Of a stretch of 64,000 nucleotides of DNA, positions 19,265 through 28,009 are shown piece by piece. Below the pieces are notes generated by a model. It did not search any database, was not told where the DNA came from, and was given only the letters and a program-made list of their open reading frames with translations. The stretch is from G965202915 sp965205955. Its GTDB lineage: Bacteria; Pseudomonadota; Gammaproteobacteria; Eutrophobiales; Eutrophobiaceae. The DNA is taken from the NCBI GenBank assembly GCA_965205955.1, contig OZ242192.1, forward strand, positions 806,001-870,000. The letters are read 5' to 3'. Position 1 is the first letter of the stretch, and each line of letters opens with the position of its first letter. Position numbers and translations under genes: made by a program.

Positions 19265-19969
19265 TCAGCAACGAGAATACACCGAGCGGTCATGGAACAC
19301 CTGCACAACAATATCCCATACTATCTGCCGGACGGCCTCCACATCAAGACCGGCGGTATCGATAATTCTTGCATCGCCCGCCGGCTTTAACGGAGAAACC
19401 CCGCGTTCACCATCTCTGGCATCTCTTTCAGCTATATCGACCGAAAGCTCAAGAAGATTAGCATCGATACCTTTCTGTTTCAACTGTTTATAACGCCTTT
19501 TTGCCCTTTCATCGGCGGGGGCGGTCAAGTAAATTTTGCATGGCGCATCCGGGAACACCACCGTTCCCATATCGCGCCCGTCCGCGATCAATCCCGGCAA
19601 CCTTGAAAATGCCCGCTGACGGCCAAGCAACGCCGCCCGGACTTCGGCGATTGCGGCAATTATAGAGGCGGCATTGGCGCACTCCTCGGTGCGCAATTCA
19701 TCGCCGACCTTCCGATCATCCAGAATAATTTCCGCAGCGGAATTTTCATTGGAAAATTCAAACCGGACGTGCAAATCGGCCGCCAGGCTTGCCAGGCGGT
19801 CTATATCATCCAATGCCACATCCCGCCGCCGGGCCGCATAGGCCAAACCACGGTATAAACCGCCGCTGTCGAGGAAATGCCACCCGAGTTTATTCGCCAG
19901 AAAACAGCACAAGGTTCCCTTGCCAACGCCGCCGGGGCCATCCACGGTAATTACCGGCGTCGGCCTCAT
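19265..19969 (-). CDS. cmk: Cytidylate kinase
   Basis: Phosphorylates CMP and dCMP with ATP. 234 residues with P-loop ITVDGPGGVGKGTL, the acceptor-site DSGGLYRGLAYAA, DGRDMGTVVFPDA and the lid region RAKRRYKQLKQKG. It starts within the aroA stop (ATGA overlap) and precedes rpsA, as in many gammaproteobacteria. Confidence 0.97.
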   Translation of the reverse strand: MRPTPVITVDGPGGVGKGTLCCFLANKLGWHFLDSGGLYRGLAYAARRRDVALDDIDRLASLAADLHVRFEFSNENSAAEIILDDRKVGDELRTEECANAASIIAAIAEVRAALLGRQRAFSRLPGLIADGRDMGTVVFPDAPCKIYLTAPADERAKRRYKQLKQKGIDANLLELSVDIAERDARDGERGVSPLKPAGDARIIDTAGLDVEAVRQIVWDIVVQVFHDRSVYSRC

Positions 19970-21279
19970 TGAAACACCCGGGAAATTTTCAATCCCGCCC
20001 GCGCTACGCAGTCTGCAAAGCCGGGGAATGAAGTATCCACGTTCTTACAATCAAGAATTTTAATCGCCCCCCCGGCATTTATACCGCCGACCGCAAAGGC
20101 CATTGCGACACGATGATCCCCCCGGCTGTCCACTTCCCCCCCCCGCATTTTCCCGCCCTCGATTTCCATTCCATCTTCGGTTGGATTTGCCGATATTCCC
20201 GTTGCCATAAACCCTTCCGCCATTGTCCGAATGCGGTCGCTTTCCTTCACGCGCAACTCGGCCGCCCCCTTTACCAGGGTTTTCCCTTCCGCATAGGCCG
20301 CCGCAATCATAATAGCCGGAAACTCATCAATGGCCGAGTGGGCCAAGGACTCCGGTATTTCTATCCCGTGCAGCCGGCTTGCCCGCACATTTATATCCGC
20401 AACCGGTTCATTAGATAGAGTACGCCGGTTATGCAGCTCGATATTCGCTCCCATCATCATCAATATCTCTATGATCGCATTCCGTCCCGGATTGACCCCG
20501 ACATTTTTCAATACGATATTCGATTCAGCCGCAATACATGCGCCGACGATAAAAAACGCCGCAGAGGACAGATCCGCCGGCACGTTCACTTCCGTTGCGA
20601 CAAGCCTTTGTGCCGGCTCTATACAGATCCTGTTGTCACACCTGGCCACCGGATGAGAAAACAATACCAGCAGGCGCTCGGTATGATCCCTGGTCGGCGC
20701 CGGTTCACTAATACAGCTTTTCCCCTCCGCATACAGGCCGGCAAGCAGAATAGCCGATTTAATCTGGGCGCTGGCAACCGGCAGCCGGTACTCTATACCG
20801 CGAAGACGCGAAACCGGACCTATGGACAAAGGCAGCCTGTTTTCACCAGTGCCGGTAATCGAAGCCCCCATCATGGTCAAGGGAATGATGATACGATCCA
20901 TGGGCCGCCGGCGTAATGAACGATCCCCGGTTAGATCGCTGGCGAAAACCTGCCCGCTCAGCAGACCGGCCAGCAAGCGCGCCGAGGTGCCTGAATTGCC
21001 TGCATCGATTACCCCGGCCGGGCGCTGAAGCCCGTGCAGACCTCTTCCCTCGATGCGGATTTCAGTATCATTATGCGCATGTATAGCAGCCCCCATTTGT
21101 CGCAGGGCCTGCAAGGTTGCCAGCGTATCCTCGCCCGGCAGAAAATTCCTGATGACCGTGCCGCCTTCCGCGATTGCCCCCAGGATCAGTGCCCGGTGAG
21201 AAATGGATTTATCTCCCGGTATGGCCACTTCCCCGGAAAAACATCCACCGGGTGCGACGATATAAGCTGGAGAGGCCAT
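19966..21279 (-). CDS. aroA: 3-phosphoshikimate 1-carboxyvinyltransferase (EPSP synthase)
   Basis: Shikimate pathway enzyme joining PEP and shikimate-3-phosphate. From the ATG at 21279 it has 437 residues starting MASPAYIVAPGG, then GEVAIPGDKSISHRALILGA, GNSGTSARLLAGL, and the C-terminal LRVKESDRIRTMAEG and DHRVAMAFAVGG. An in-frame extension to 21411 overlaps tyrA and is unlikely. It begins 7 bases after the tyrA stop. In Pseudomonas tyrA and aroA are fused; here they are separate genes in the same order. Confidence 0.95.
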   Translation of the reverse strand: MASPAYIVAPGGCFSGEVAIPGDKSISHRALILGAIAEGGTVIRNFLPGEDTLATLQALRQMGAAIHAHNDTEIRIEGRGLHGLQRPAGVIDAGNSGTSARLLAGLLSGQVFASDLTGDRSLRRRPMDRIIIPLTMMGASITGTGENRLPLSIGPVSRLRGIEYRLPVASAQIKSAILLAGLYAEGKSCISEPAPTRDHTERLLVLFSHPVARCDNRICIEPAQRLVATEVNVPADLSSAAFFIVGACIAAESNIVLKNVGVNPGRNAIIEILMMMGANIELHNRRTLSNEPVADINVRASRLHGIEIPESLAHSAIDEFPAIMIAAAYAEGKTLVKGAAELRVKESDRIRTMAEGFMATGISANPTEDGMEIEGGKMRGGEVDSRGDHRVAMAFAVGGINAGGAIKILDCKNVDTSFPGFADCVARAGLKISRVFQ

Positions 21280-21286
21280 GGATGGG

Positions 21287-22165
21287 CTATTTCCCGGAAT
21301 TGCGACGATCGGTGAACCGGTTTCTGGCCGTTTTGGCGCGCATAAAAATATCCAACAATTTCTTACTGTCGGCCTGTTCGATAACCCCGGCAATTTCGGC
21401 GATATGCGCATCGAAGCGCTCCAGAATTTTCAACAACTGGATGCGATTGGAAAAACAGATGTCATGCCACATTTCCGGGTCACTCGATGCAATACGGGTA
21501 AAGTCGGCAAATCCGCCCGCGGCAAATTGAAAAATCTCATCGCGCTCCCGCATCCCCGCCAGACAATCCACCAACGCATACGCCAGCATATGCGGCAAAT
21601 GACTGGTTGCCGCAAGCACCTCATCATGATGCTGCGCATCCAGACAGCTTACATTCGCGCCGGCCGCTTCCCACATTTTTGTGATCAGCCCCAGGGCATC
21701 GATACCGGTTTCCGCCACCGGCGTAAGAATAACCCGGTGCCCTTCGAACAATCCGGCGAACGCCGCCGCTACGCCGCTTTTCTCCGTTCCGGCTATCGGA
21801 TGGCCGGGCACAAACCGGTTGATCTCCGCGCCCAGCGCCTTTCTTGCCGCGCTCACTACGCTGCCCTTCACACTGCCCACGTCGGTAACAACGGCGCCGG
21901 GCTTCAAATGGCCGTTTATTTTCTCCAGCACCCCCTCTGTCGCGCTCAGCGGCGTCGCGATCACCACAACGTCGGCATCTTCAACGGCGCGCGCAGGATC
22001 GGCGCAATAACTGTCGATAACGCCGAGTTCAACCGCTTTGCTCATATTTTCCGCGCTGCGATCACATCCCGCCAAGGCGCCGCAGGTTCCAGTCCGGCGC
22101 AATGACAGGGCCAGCGACCCGCCGATAAGCCCGACGCCTACAATCACCAAACGTTCAATCAGCAT
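21287..22165 (-). CDS. tyrA: Prephenate dehydrogenase
   Basis: Makes 4-hydroxyphenylpyruvate for tyrosine. 292 residues, NAD(P)-binding start RLVIVGVGLIGGSLALSLRR, then VVIATPLSAT, DVGSVKGSV, and HPIAGTEKSGV with the catalytic His. No chorismate mutase or ACT domain is attached. Upstream pheA and downstream aroA make an aromatic amino acid operon. The hisC gene usually found between pheA and tyrA is missing. Confidence 0.95.
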   Translation of the reverse strand: MLIERLVIVGVGLIGGSLALSLRRTGTCGALAGCDRSAENMSKAVELGVIDSYCADPARAVEDADVVVIATPLSATEGVLEKINGHLKPGAVVTDVGSVKGSVVSAARKALGAEINRFVPGHPIAGTEKSGVAAAFAGLFEGHRVILTPVAETGIDALGLITKMWEAAGANVSCLDAQHHDEVLAATSHLPHMLAYALVDCLAGMRERDEIFQFAAGGFADFTRIASSDPEMWHDICFSNRIQLLKILERFDAHIAEIAGVIEQADSKKLLDIFMRAKTARNRFTDRRNSGK

Positions 22166-22237
22166 GACCGGTTTCGTTCACCCCTAATCTATAGCATTAT
22201 TCAGCAGCAGAGGCCCGGCCCGCTCCCGGCAGGCATT

Positions 22238-23323
22238 TCAGATATCCGCTCGCGGGTAGGAGCCGAGCAGTTTCAGCATCGATGCCCGTTCCTCCAGATC
22301 GTTCAATGCCTTTTTCACCTTGTCATTGCCGGCATGGCCTTCAATATCCACAAAGAAGACATAATCCCACATCCCCCGTCTTGAAGGGCGCGATTCAATA
22401 CGTGTCATGCTGACATCATTATCGGCGAAACAAGTCAGCATCTGATGCAGCGCACCCGGTTTATTTGGCGTTGAAAACAATAAAGAAGTCTTGTCACGGC
22501 CGCTTTCCGGCACAGACTCACTCCCGATCACAAGAAAGCGCGTGGTATTATCCGGCTCATCCTCGATATTTCTTGCAAGATACGCCAGGGAATACAGCTC
22601 CGCCGCCGTATCTCCGGCAATGGCGGCCGTTCCCGGCTCATTGCGCGCCATGCAGGCCGCTTTTGCGCTGCTGTTCACCGCAATGCGTTCGGCATCGGAC
22701 AAATTCGCATCCAGCCAGCGCCGGCACTGTGCCAGCGGCTGTTGATGAGAATAAACCCGTTTAATTTTTTCGAGCTCATCGGTCTTACTCAGCAAATGAT
22801 GATGGATGCGCAACTCCACTTCACCGCAGATCGATAAATTAGAACTAATCAGTATATCGAGAGTATGATTCACCACCCCCTCGATTGAATTTTCCACCGG
22901 CACAACCCCGTAATGGCAGGCGCCGGCTCCCACTTCCCGGAACACCTGATCAATACCGGAGAACGCCGACGTTTTTGTCGAGTGCCCGAAATGCTTCAAT
23001 GCCGCCGCTTGAGTAAACGTGCCTTCCGGGCCGAGATAAGCGATATTCAGCGTATGCTCCAATGCCAGACAGGCGGACATAATCTCCCGGAACAGCCTTG
23101 CGACCTCCTCGTTGGGCAAGGGTCCCCGGTTCTCCGCGATCACCTTCCGCAATATCTGCGCCTCGCGCTCCGGGCGGTAGAAAGTACTCCCATCCTCGGA
23201 AGGCCCTTTGGTTTGCGCGATAATTTTTGCCAGGCCGGCCCGCTCACTCAGCGCACCCAGCAACTGACGGTCCAGATCATCAATCTTCCGGCGAAGCTGC
23301 TCCAGTTTCTGCTCGTCTGACAT
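22238..23323 (-). CDS. pheA: Chorismate mutase / prephenate dehydratase
   Basis: Bifunctional P-protein of phenylalanine synthesis. 361 residues: AroQ chorismate mutase (residues 5-85, LRRKIDDLDRQLLGALSERA), dehydratase domain from NIAYLGPEGTFTQAAALKHF with NSIEGVVNHTLD and the catalytic TTRFLVIG, and a C-terminal ACT domain (KTSLLFSTPNKPGALHQML, ESRPSRRGMWDYVFFVD) expected to bind phenylalanine. Lies 51 bases downstream of gyrA; serC, which stands between them in Pseudomonas, is missing. Confidence 0.97.
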   Translation of the reverse strand: MSDEQKLEQLRRKIDDLDRQLLGALSERAGLAKIIAQTKGPSEDGSTFYRPEREAQILRKVIAENRGPLPNEEVARLFREIMSACLALEHTLNIAYLGPEGTFTQAAALKHFGHSTKTSAFSGIDQVFREVGAGACHYGVVPVENSIEGVVNHTLDILISSNLSICGEVELRIHHHLLSKTDELEKIKRVYSHQQPLAQCRRWLDANLSDAERIAVNSSAKAACMARNEPGTAAIAGDTAAELYSLAYLARNIEDEPDNTTRFLVIGSESVPESGRDKTSLLFSTPNKPGALHQMLTCFADNDVSMTRIESRPSRRGMWDYVFFVDIEGHAGNDKVKKALNDLEERASMLKLLGSYPRADI

Positions 23324-23374
23324 CAGAGTTACCGATCAAAATATAGAATAATTTCCGCGCCGTCGGCATAACAC

Positions 23375-25972
23375 TTATACTTCCGGTTCATCCGTCTTTT
23401 CCTCTGCTTCCGGTTCATCCGTGGCATCGTTACTTTCGTATTCCATAATGCGCTCTATGCTGGTCAGCCGCTCCCCCTCATTCAGATCCACCAGGCGCAC
23501 CCCCTGGGTATTTCTGCTGACAACCGAGATATCCCGCACCGGGAAACGGATCAACTTACCCCGGTTACTGATGAGCATAATCTCATCCTCATCTTCCACC
23601 AGCGCCGCGCCGATCACATTACCGTTTCTGTCGCTGGTTCGCATCGATTTCACACCAGAGCCGCCTCGCCGCCTCTGCGGATAACCGGATACAAGCGACC
23701 GCTTTCCGTAGCCATTTTCAGTTGCGGTCAGTATAGTCGCAGGCTCATCCTCCCTGACGATAACCAGGGAGATCACCTTTTGTCCTTTGCCCAGTTTTAT
23801 CCCCCGCACCCCCCTGGCCGTGCGCCCCATTGGACGCACATTTGACTCATGGAAACGCACCGCCTTGTCCGAATTGCTGAATAGCAGCACATCATGCTGT
23901 CCGTCGGTTAATTCGACTCCGATAAGCTGATTATCTCCCGTCAACTCAATCGCGCGAATACCGCTGGCCCTGGGTCTGGAAAAATCAATCAACGGCGTTT
24001 TCTTGATCGTGCCGTCCATGGTGGCCATGAGCACAAACGCATCCCGCTCCAATCCCCGCACCGGCAAAATTGCATTGATACGCTCGCCCTCATCCAGCGG
24101 CAGCAGATTGATCAACGGCTTGCCCCTTGCCACACGGCTGGCCTGCGGCAACTCATACACCTTCAGCCAATACAATTGCCCTCGGTTGGAAAAACAAAGG
24201 ATGGTATCATGCGTACTGGCCATAAAAACCTTATCGATAAAATCCTCATCCTTGACCGAGGTTGCCGTTTTCCCTTTGCCGCCCCGACGCTGTGATCGAT
24301 AGGTATCGATCGGCTGCAGCTTTGCATAACCGGCATAAGACAGGGTCACCACAACATCCTCCTCGATGATCAGATCCTCCATGCTCAGGTCTTGACGATC
24401 GGCAATGATCTCGGTTTTACGGCCATCGCCGTAATCTGCCACCACCATTTCCAGTTCCTCGCTAATCACCCGTTCGAGCCGCTCCGGTTGTGACAGAATA
24501 TCCAGCAGGTCTTCTATAACCTTCAGTAATTCGGCAAACTCCTCGACAATTTTACCTTGCTCCAGACTGGTCAATTTCTGCAGACGCAGTTCCAGTATTG
24601 CCTGAGCCTGCTCCGGCGACAGCCGGTAGCCGTCCGAGGTCAAACCATAATTTCCGGACAATTCCCCCAGCAGCGAATCATCTTCCCCGGAGCGTTTCAC
24701 CATATCGACTACCATGCCCGGCTCCCATGCCCGGTCCATTAACCCCTGTTTCGCTTCCGCCGGGGAGGCGGACTGCTTAATCAATGCAATAACCGGATCG
24801 ATATTCACCAGGGCCACGGCCAGCCCTTCCAGCAGGCGCGCGCGCGTGCGCGTCTTGTTCAGATCGAACAAGCATCTTCGGGTAACCACTTCGCGTCGGT
24901 GGCTGAGAAAGGCCTCCAGCAGCTCCTTCAGGTTCATCAACCTTGGCCGCCCCTTATTCAGGGCGACGATATTGATACCGAACACCGTCTCTATCTGGGT
25001 GAGCTTATAGAGATTATTGATCATCACCTCCGGCACTTCATTTCTGCGCAGCTCGATCACCATTCGCATACCGTCCTTATCCGACTCATCACGCAGTCCG
25101 CGAATACCGGTTATCTTTTTATTCTTGACCAACTCGGCAATCTTCTCCAGCAAACGCTTCTTGTTCACCTGATACGGCAGCTCAGTCACCACGATTAGAC
25201 TGTTATCGGTCTCATCAGTCTCCACGTGCAGGCGCGCGCGCATATAAATTTTGCCGCGGCCGGTACGATAAGCCTCATGGATACCGGTCGAACCGTTGAT
25301 AATCCCTGCGGTAGGAAAATCCGGCCCCGGTATAAAGCGGATCAATTCGGCGATACTGATATCTGGATTCTCAATCAGCCCTTTGCAGGCATTGATCACC
25401 TCGGACAAATTATGCGGCGGGATATTGGTTGCCATACCGACCGCGATCCCGCTGGAACCGTTGATCAGCAGATTCGGCACACGTGTCGGCAGCACAGTCG
25501 GCTCATTTTCCGCACCGTCATAATTGGGCACAAAATCGACAGTTTCCTTATCGATATCATGCAGCAATTCATGGGCGATGCGCGACATACGCGTTTCGGT
25601 ATAACGCATAGCCGCCGCCGCATCACCATCCACCGACCCGAAGTTACCCTGGCCGTCTACCAGCACATAGCGCAGAGAAAACTGCTGCGCCATGCGCACT
25701 ATCGCATCATAGACGGCGCTATCGCCGTGCGGGTGATATTTACCGATAACGTCGCCGACAATACGCGCCGATTTCTTATGCGGCTTATTCCATACATTGC
25801 CCATTTCATTCATGGCAAACAGCACGCGGCGGTGAACCGGTTTCAAGCCGTCGCGCACATCGGGCAACGCGCGTCCCACGATTACGCTCATCGCGTAATC
25901 CAGATAGGACTGCTTCATTTCAGTTTCAATATTGACGCGGGAAACAGCGTACGCAAAGTCAAATTCGGACAT
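23375..25972 (-). CDS. gyrA: DNA gyrase subunit A
   Basis: Breakage-reunion subunit of gyrase. 865 residues from the ATG at 25972 (MSEFDFAYAVSRVNIETEMK); an extension to 26050 has no family counterpart. The quinolone region reads HPHGDSAVYDAIVRM with Ser at the position of E. coli Ser83 and Asp at Asp87, i.e. the susceptible form. Catalytic Tyr lies in MRYTETRMS. The GyrA box QRRGGKG and the six-bladed C-terminal DNA-wrapping domain are present, with an acidic tail. Between mtnA and pheA, as in Pseudomonas. Confidence 0.97.
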   Translation of the reverse strand: MSEFDFAYAVSRVNIETEMKQSYLDYAMSVIVGRALPDVRDGLKPVHRRVLFAMNEMGNVWNKPHKKSARIVGDVIGKYHPHGDSAVYDAIVRMAQQFSLRYVLVDGQGNFGSVDGDAAAAMRYTETRMSRIAHELLHDIDKETVDFVPNYDGAENEPTVLPTRVPNLLINGSSGIAVGMATNIPPHNLSEVINACKGLIENPDISIAELIRFIPGPDFPTAGIINGSTGIHEAYRTGRGKIYMRARLHVETDETDNSLIVVTELPYQVNKKRLLEKIAELVKNKKITGIRGLRDESDKDGMRMVIELRRNEVPEVMINNLYKLTQIETVFGINIVALNKGRPRLMNLKELLEAFLSHRREVVTRRCLFDLNKTRTRARLLEGLAVALVNIDPVIALIKQSASPAEAKQGLMDRAWEPGMVVDMVKRSGEDDSLLGELSGNYGLTSDGYRLSPEQAQAILELRLQKLTSLEQGKIVEEFAELLKVIEDLLDILSQPERLERVISEELEMVVADYGDGRKTEIIADRQDLSMEDLIIEEDVVVTLSYAGYAKLQPIDTYRSQRRGGKGKTATSVKDEDFIDKVFMASTHDTILCFSNRGQLYWLKVYELPQASRVARGKPLINLLPLDEGERINAILPVRGLERDAFVLMATMDGTIKKTPLIDFSRPRASGIRAIELTGDNQLIGVELTDGQHDVLLFSNSDKAVRFHESNVRPMGRTARGVRGIKLGKGQKVISLVIVREDEPATILTATENGYGKRSLVSGYPQRRRGGSGVKSMRTSDRNGNVIGAALVEDEDEIMLISNRGKLIRFPVRDISVVSRNTQGVRLVDLNEGERLTSIERIMEYESNDATDEPEAEEKTDEPEV

Positions 25973-26227
25973 AACCCTTCTTTTTAGAGTAAAAAACGGA
26001 GGAAAAAAGCCTGTTAAATCTGTATTAAAGAAGCAATGATGATACCACAACCGCCCTCGGTTGCCCTACTGTTAATTTTACCGCTTTTCGACCGGAATGT
26101 GGAATAGACGTATTGCCTTCCCTGCCATTCATGAGAAAGCAGGAATCCATCGGTGATGAGACAGGCGCACGGCGCCGGTAAGAGGCAGAACCTGCAGGAA
26201 TGGCGGGGGCGGTTAAGGTGTGGCTTG
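25973..26227. other. Intergenic region upstream of gyrA
   Basis: About 255 bases with no coding frame that I can support. It should hold the gyrA promoter and leader. No terminator or known riboswitch pattern is visible. Confidence 0.45.
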
Positions 26228-26335
26228 CCCCCTCACCCCGGCCCTCTCCCAGAGGGAGAGGGAGAAAACTGAATAATAACGCTTTTATCCAACCCCCCTC
26301 TCCCTTTGGGAGAGGGGCCGGGGGTGAGGGTTGAG
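26228..26335. repeat. Inverted pair of palindromic intergenic repeats (family 1)
   Basis: Two copies in opposite orientation: CCCTCACCCCGGCCCTCTCC at 26232 and the mirror GGGAGAGGGGCCGGGGGTGA near 26306, each with its own small hairpin (CCCTCTCCC...GGGAGAGGG), joined by a linker with GAATAATAACGCTTTTATCC. The same linker recurs at 61659 and 62867. The pair can fold into a long stem. Same family as the repeats at 57-63 kb. Confidence 0.85.
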
Positions 26336-26348
26336 GATAATGCCCTGC

Positions 26349-26819
26349 CTACAGATTCACCATCAGCCCGACGGAGGCCACGATAATTGCGGTCATACCG
26401 ACGGCGATGCCAATGCCCCACCGCAGCATCTTGCTTTCCAAATTGGCAAGATCGGCTTTGGTGGCCTTTTCTTTCAGTTCGGCCTTCAGTTCGGCCTCCA
26501 GTCTGGCTACAATGGTTTCCAATCTGGCTACAGCGGTTTTCAGGCCGGCGAGGTCGGCTTCTAGTCTGGCTACAACGGTTTTCAGACCGGCAAGGTCGGC
26601 TTCCAGTCTGGCGATGTCGGCTTTGGTGGCCTTTTCTTTCAGTGCGGCCTTCAGTTCGGCTACAACAGCCTTCAGTTCGGCTACAACGGTTTTCAGACCG
26701 GCAAGGTCGGCTTTGGTGGCTATGTTGTCGGCGAAGGCCAAGCCTTCAACTGCTCTTTCAGCAGTTTTCTCAGACACCTTGGCCTCCAACAGGGCCTTGT
26801 ATAATGCGGTGGTGCTCAT
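26349..26819 (-). CDS. Membrane-anchored coiled-coil protein, DUF1640-like, anchor type A
   Basis: 156 residues from the ATG at 26819 (MSTTALYKALLEAKVSEKTA). Head of about 35 residues, then a long Ala/Leu/Lys/Glu coiled-coil stalk built from repeated blocks such as LKEKATKADIARLEADLAGL, and a C-terminal membrane helix GMTAIIVASVGLMVNL. This head-stalk-anchor plan resembles the DUF1640/CCDC90 family; I base that on the ALYKALLEA head and layout. It is the distant paralogue of the tandem array at 58.9-62.5 kb, with which it shares the upstream leader and flanking palindromes, so it was probably copied from there or the reverse. Function unknown. Confidence 0.75.
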   Translation of the reverse strand: MSTTALYKALLEAKVSEKTAERAVEGLAFADNIATKADLAGLKTVVAELKAVVAELKAALKEKATKADIARLEADLAGLKTVVARLEADLAGLKTAVARLETIVARLEAELKAELKEKATKADLANLESKMLRWGIGIAVGMTAIIVASVGLMVNL

Positions 26820-26900
26820 CGCGGTTTCAGGTGGAACACCTAATATGTGTGAACATGGGTTGATGTTGCCAGATGCCACTCAGGGTGTCAACCCCCACCT

Positions 26901-27941
26901 TCAGCCGAAGGCGGCCTGCATTTTTGCTGGATCGGGGGCGGGTATTACGCCTTTTTCGGTTACGAGGTAGTCCACCAGCGCGGCCGGGGTGAGGTCGAAT
27001 ACCGGATTGATGGCGTGAATGGGGCCGCCGGGGGGGTGGGGGCCGGTTATTTCTTCGGGGGGGCGGTTTTCGATGGGGGCCTGTTGGCCGGATTGGATGG
27101 ACATGTCAATGGTGGATGAGGGGGCGATGATCATGGTGCATATCTTGTGGTGGCGGGCGGCCAGCGCGTGCATGTAGGTGCCGATCTTGTTGATGACGTC
27201 GCCGTTGGCGGCGATCCTGTCGGCGCCGGCAATGAACCAGGCGGCTTGTTGTGTGCGCATCAGCGAGGCGGCGGCGGAGTCGATCATCAGGGTGATCGGG
27301 ATCTGCTCGCGCTGTAATTCCCAGGCGGTGAGCCGGGCGCCCTGCATCCACGGGCGGGTTTCGCTTACGTAGACTTGTTCGAGTTTTTGTTGTTGGTGCA
27401 AGGTGCGGATTACGCCCAGGGCGGTGCCGTAGCCGCCGGTTGCGAGTGCGCCGGCGTTGCAGTGGGTGATCACCGAGCAGGGTTTGTCGATGAGGGCGGC
27501 GCCGAGCCGCCCCATGGCGCGGTTGGCGTCTATGTCTTGTTGGTGTATGGCCAGGGCCAGGTCGAGCAGCGGCGGCTCCGGGTCGGTGTGCAACTCGGCA
27601 ATGCGCCGACGCATTCGGTTGAGCGCCCATTGCAGGTTGACGGCGGTGGGGCGGCTGTGGAGTAAGCGGTGCAGGTCTTTTTCGATGTGGTGTTTCCATT
27701 CCGGCCCGGCCTGCCGCCAGGCGTCCCGCGCGGCAAGGACTACGGCATAGGCGGCGGTAATGCCTATGGCTGGCGCACCGCGCACGATCATGCCGGTGAT
27801 TGCTTCGGCCAGCGCCGGGGCTTTGTGGTAGTCGATGTAGTGTTCCTTCTGCGGCAGCAGGCGTTGGTCGAGTAGGCGAACGTGGTCGTGGCTCCAGCCG
27901 ACGGCTTGGAAGGGTTCGGGTGATTGGACTATGTTAGTCAT
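26901..27941 (-). CDS. mtnA: Methylthioribose-1-phosphate isomerase
   Basis: Methionine salvage enzyme converting methylthioribose-1-phosphate to methylthioribulose-1-phosphate. 346 residues with VRLLDQRLLPQ, MIVRGAPAIGITAAYA, the catalytic Cys in HCNAGALATGGYGTALG, and DRIAANGDVINKIGTY with the catalytic Asp. Divergent from mtaD and upstream of gyrA, as in Pseudomonas aeruginosa. The related eIF2B regulatory subunits lack the catalytic pair seen here. Confidence 0.95.
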   Translation of the reverse strand: MTNIVQSPEPFQAVGWSHDHVRLLDQRLLPQKEHYIDYHKAPALAEAITGMIVRGAPAIGITAAYAVVLAARDAWRQAGPEWKHHIEKDLHRLLHSRPTAVNLQWALNRMRRRIAELHTDPEPPLLDLALAIHQQDIDANRAMGRLGAALIDKPCSVITHCNAGALATGGYGTALGVIRTLHQQQKLEQVYVSETRPWMQGARLTAWELQREQIPITLMIDSAAASLMRTQQAAWFIAGADRIAANGDVINKIGTYMHALAARHHKICTMIIAPSSTIDMSIQSGQQAPIENRPPEEITGPHPPGGPIHAINPVFDLTPAALVDYLVTEKGVIPAPDPAKMQAAFG

Positions 27942-28009
27942 CGTGGGTGATTTCTGAAATAATAGTGTGTATCAAGGGGATAGAATAACGGAGTTTGTAT
28001 CTATTTATA

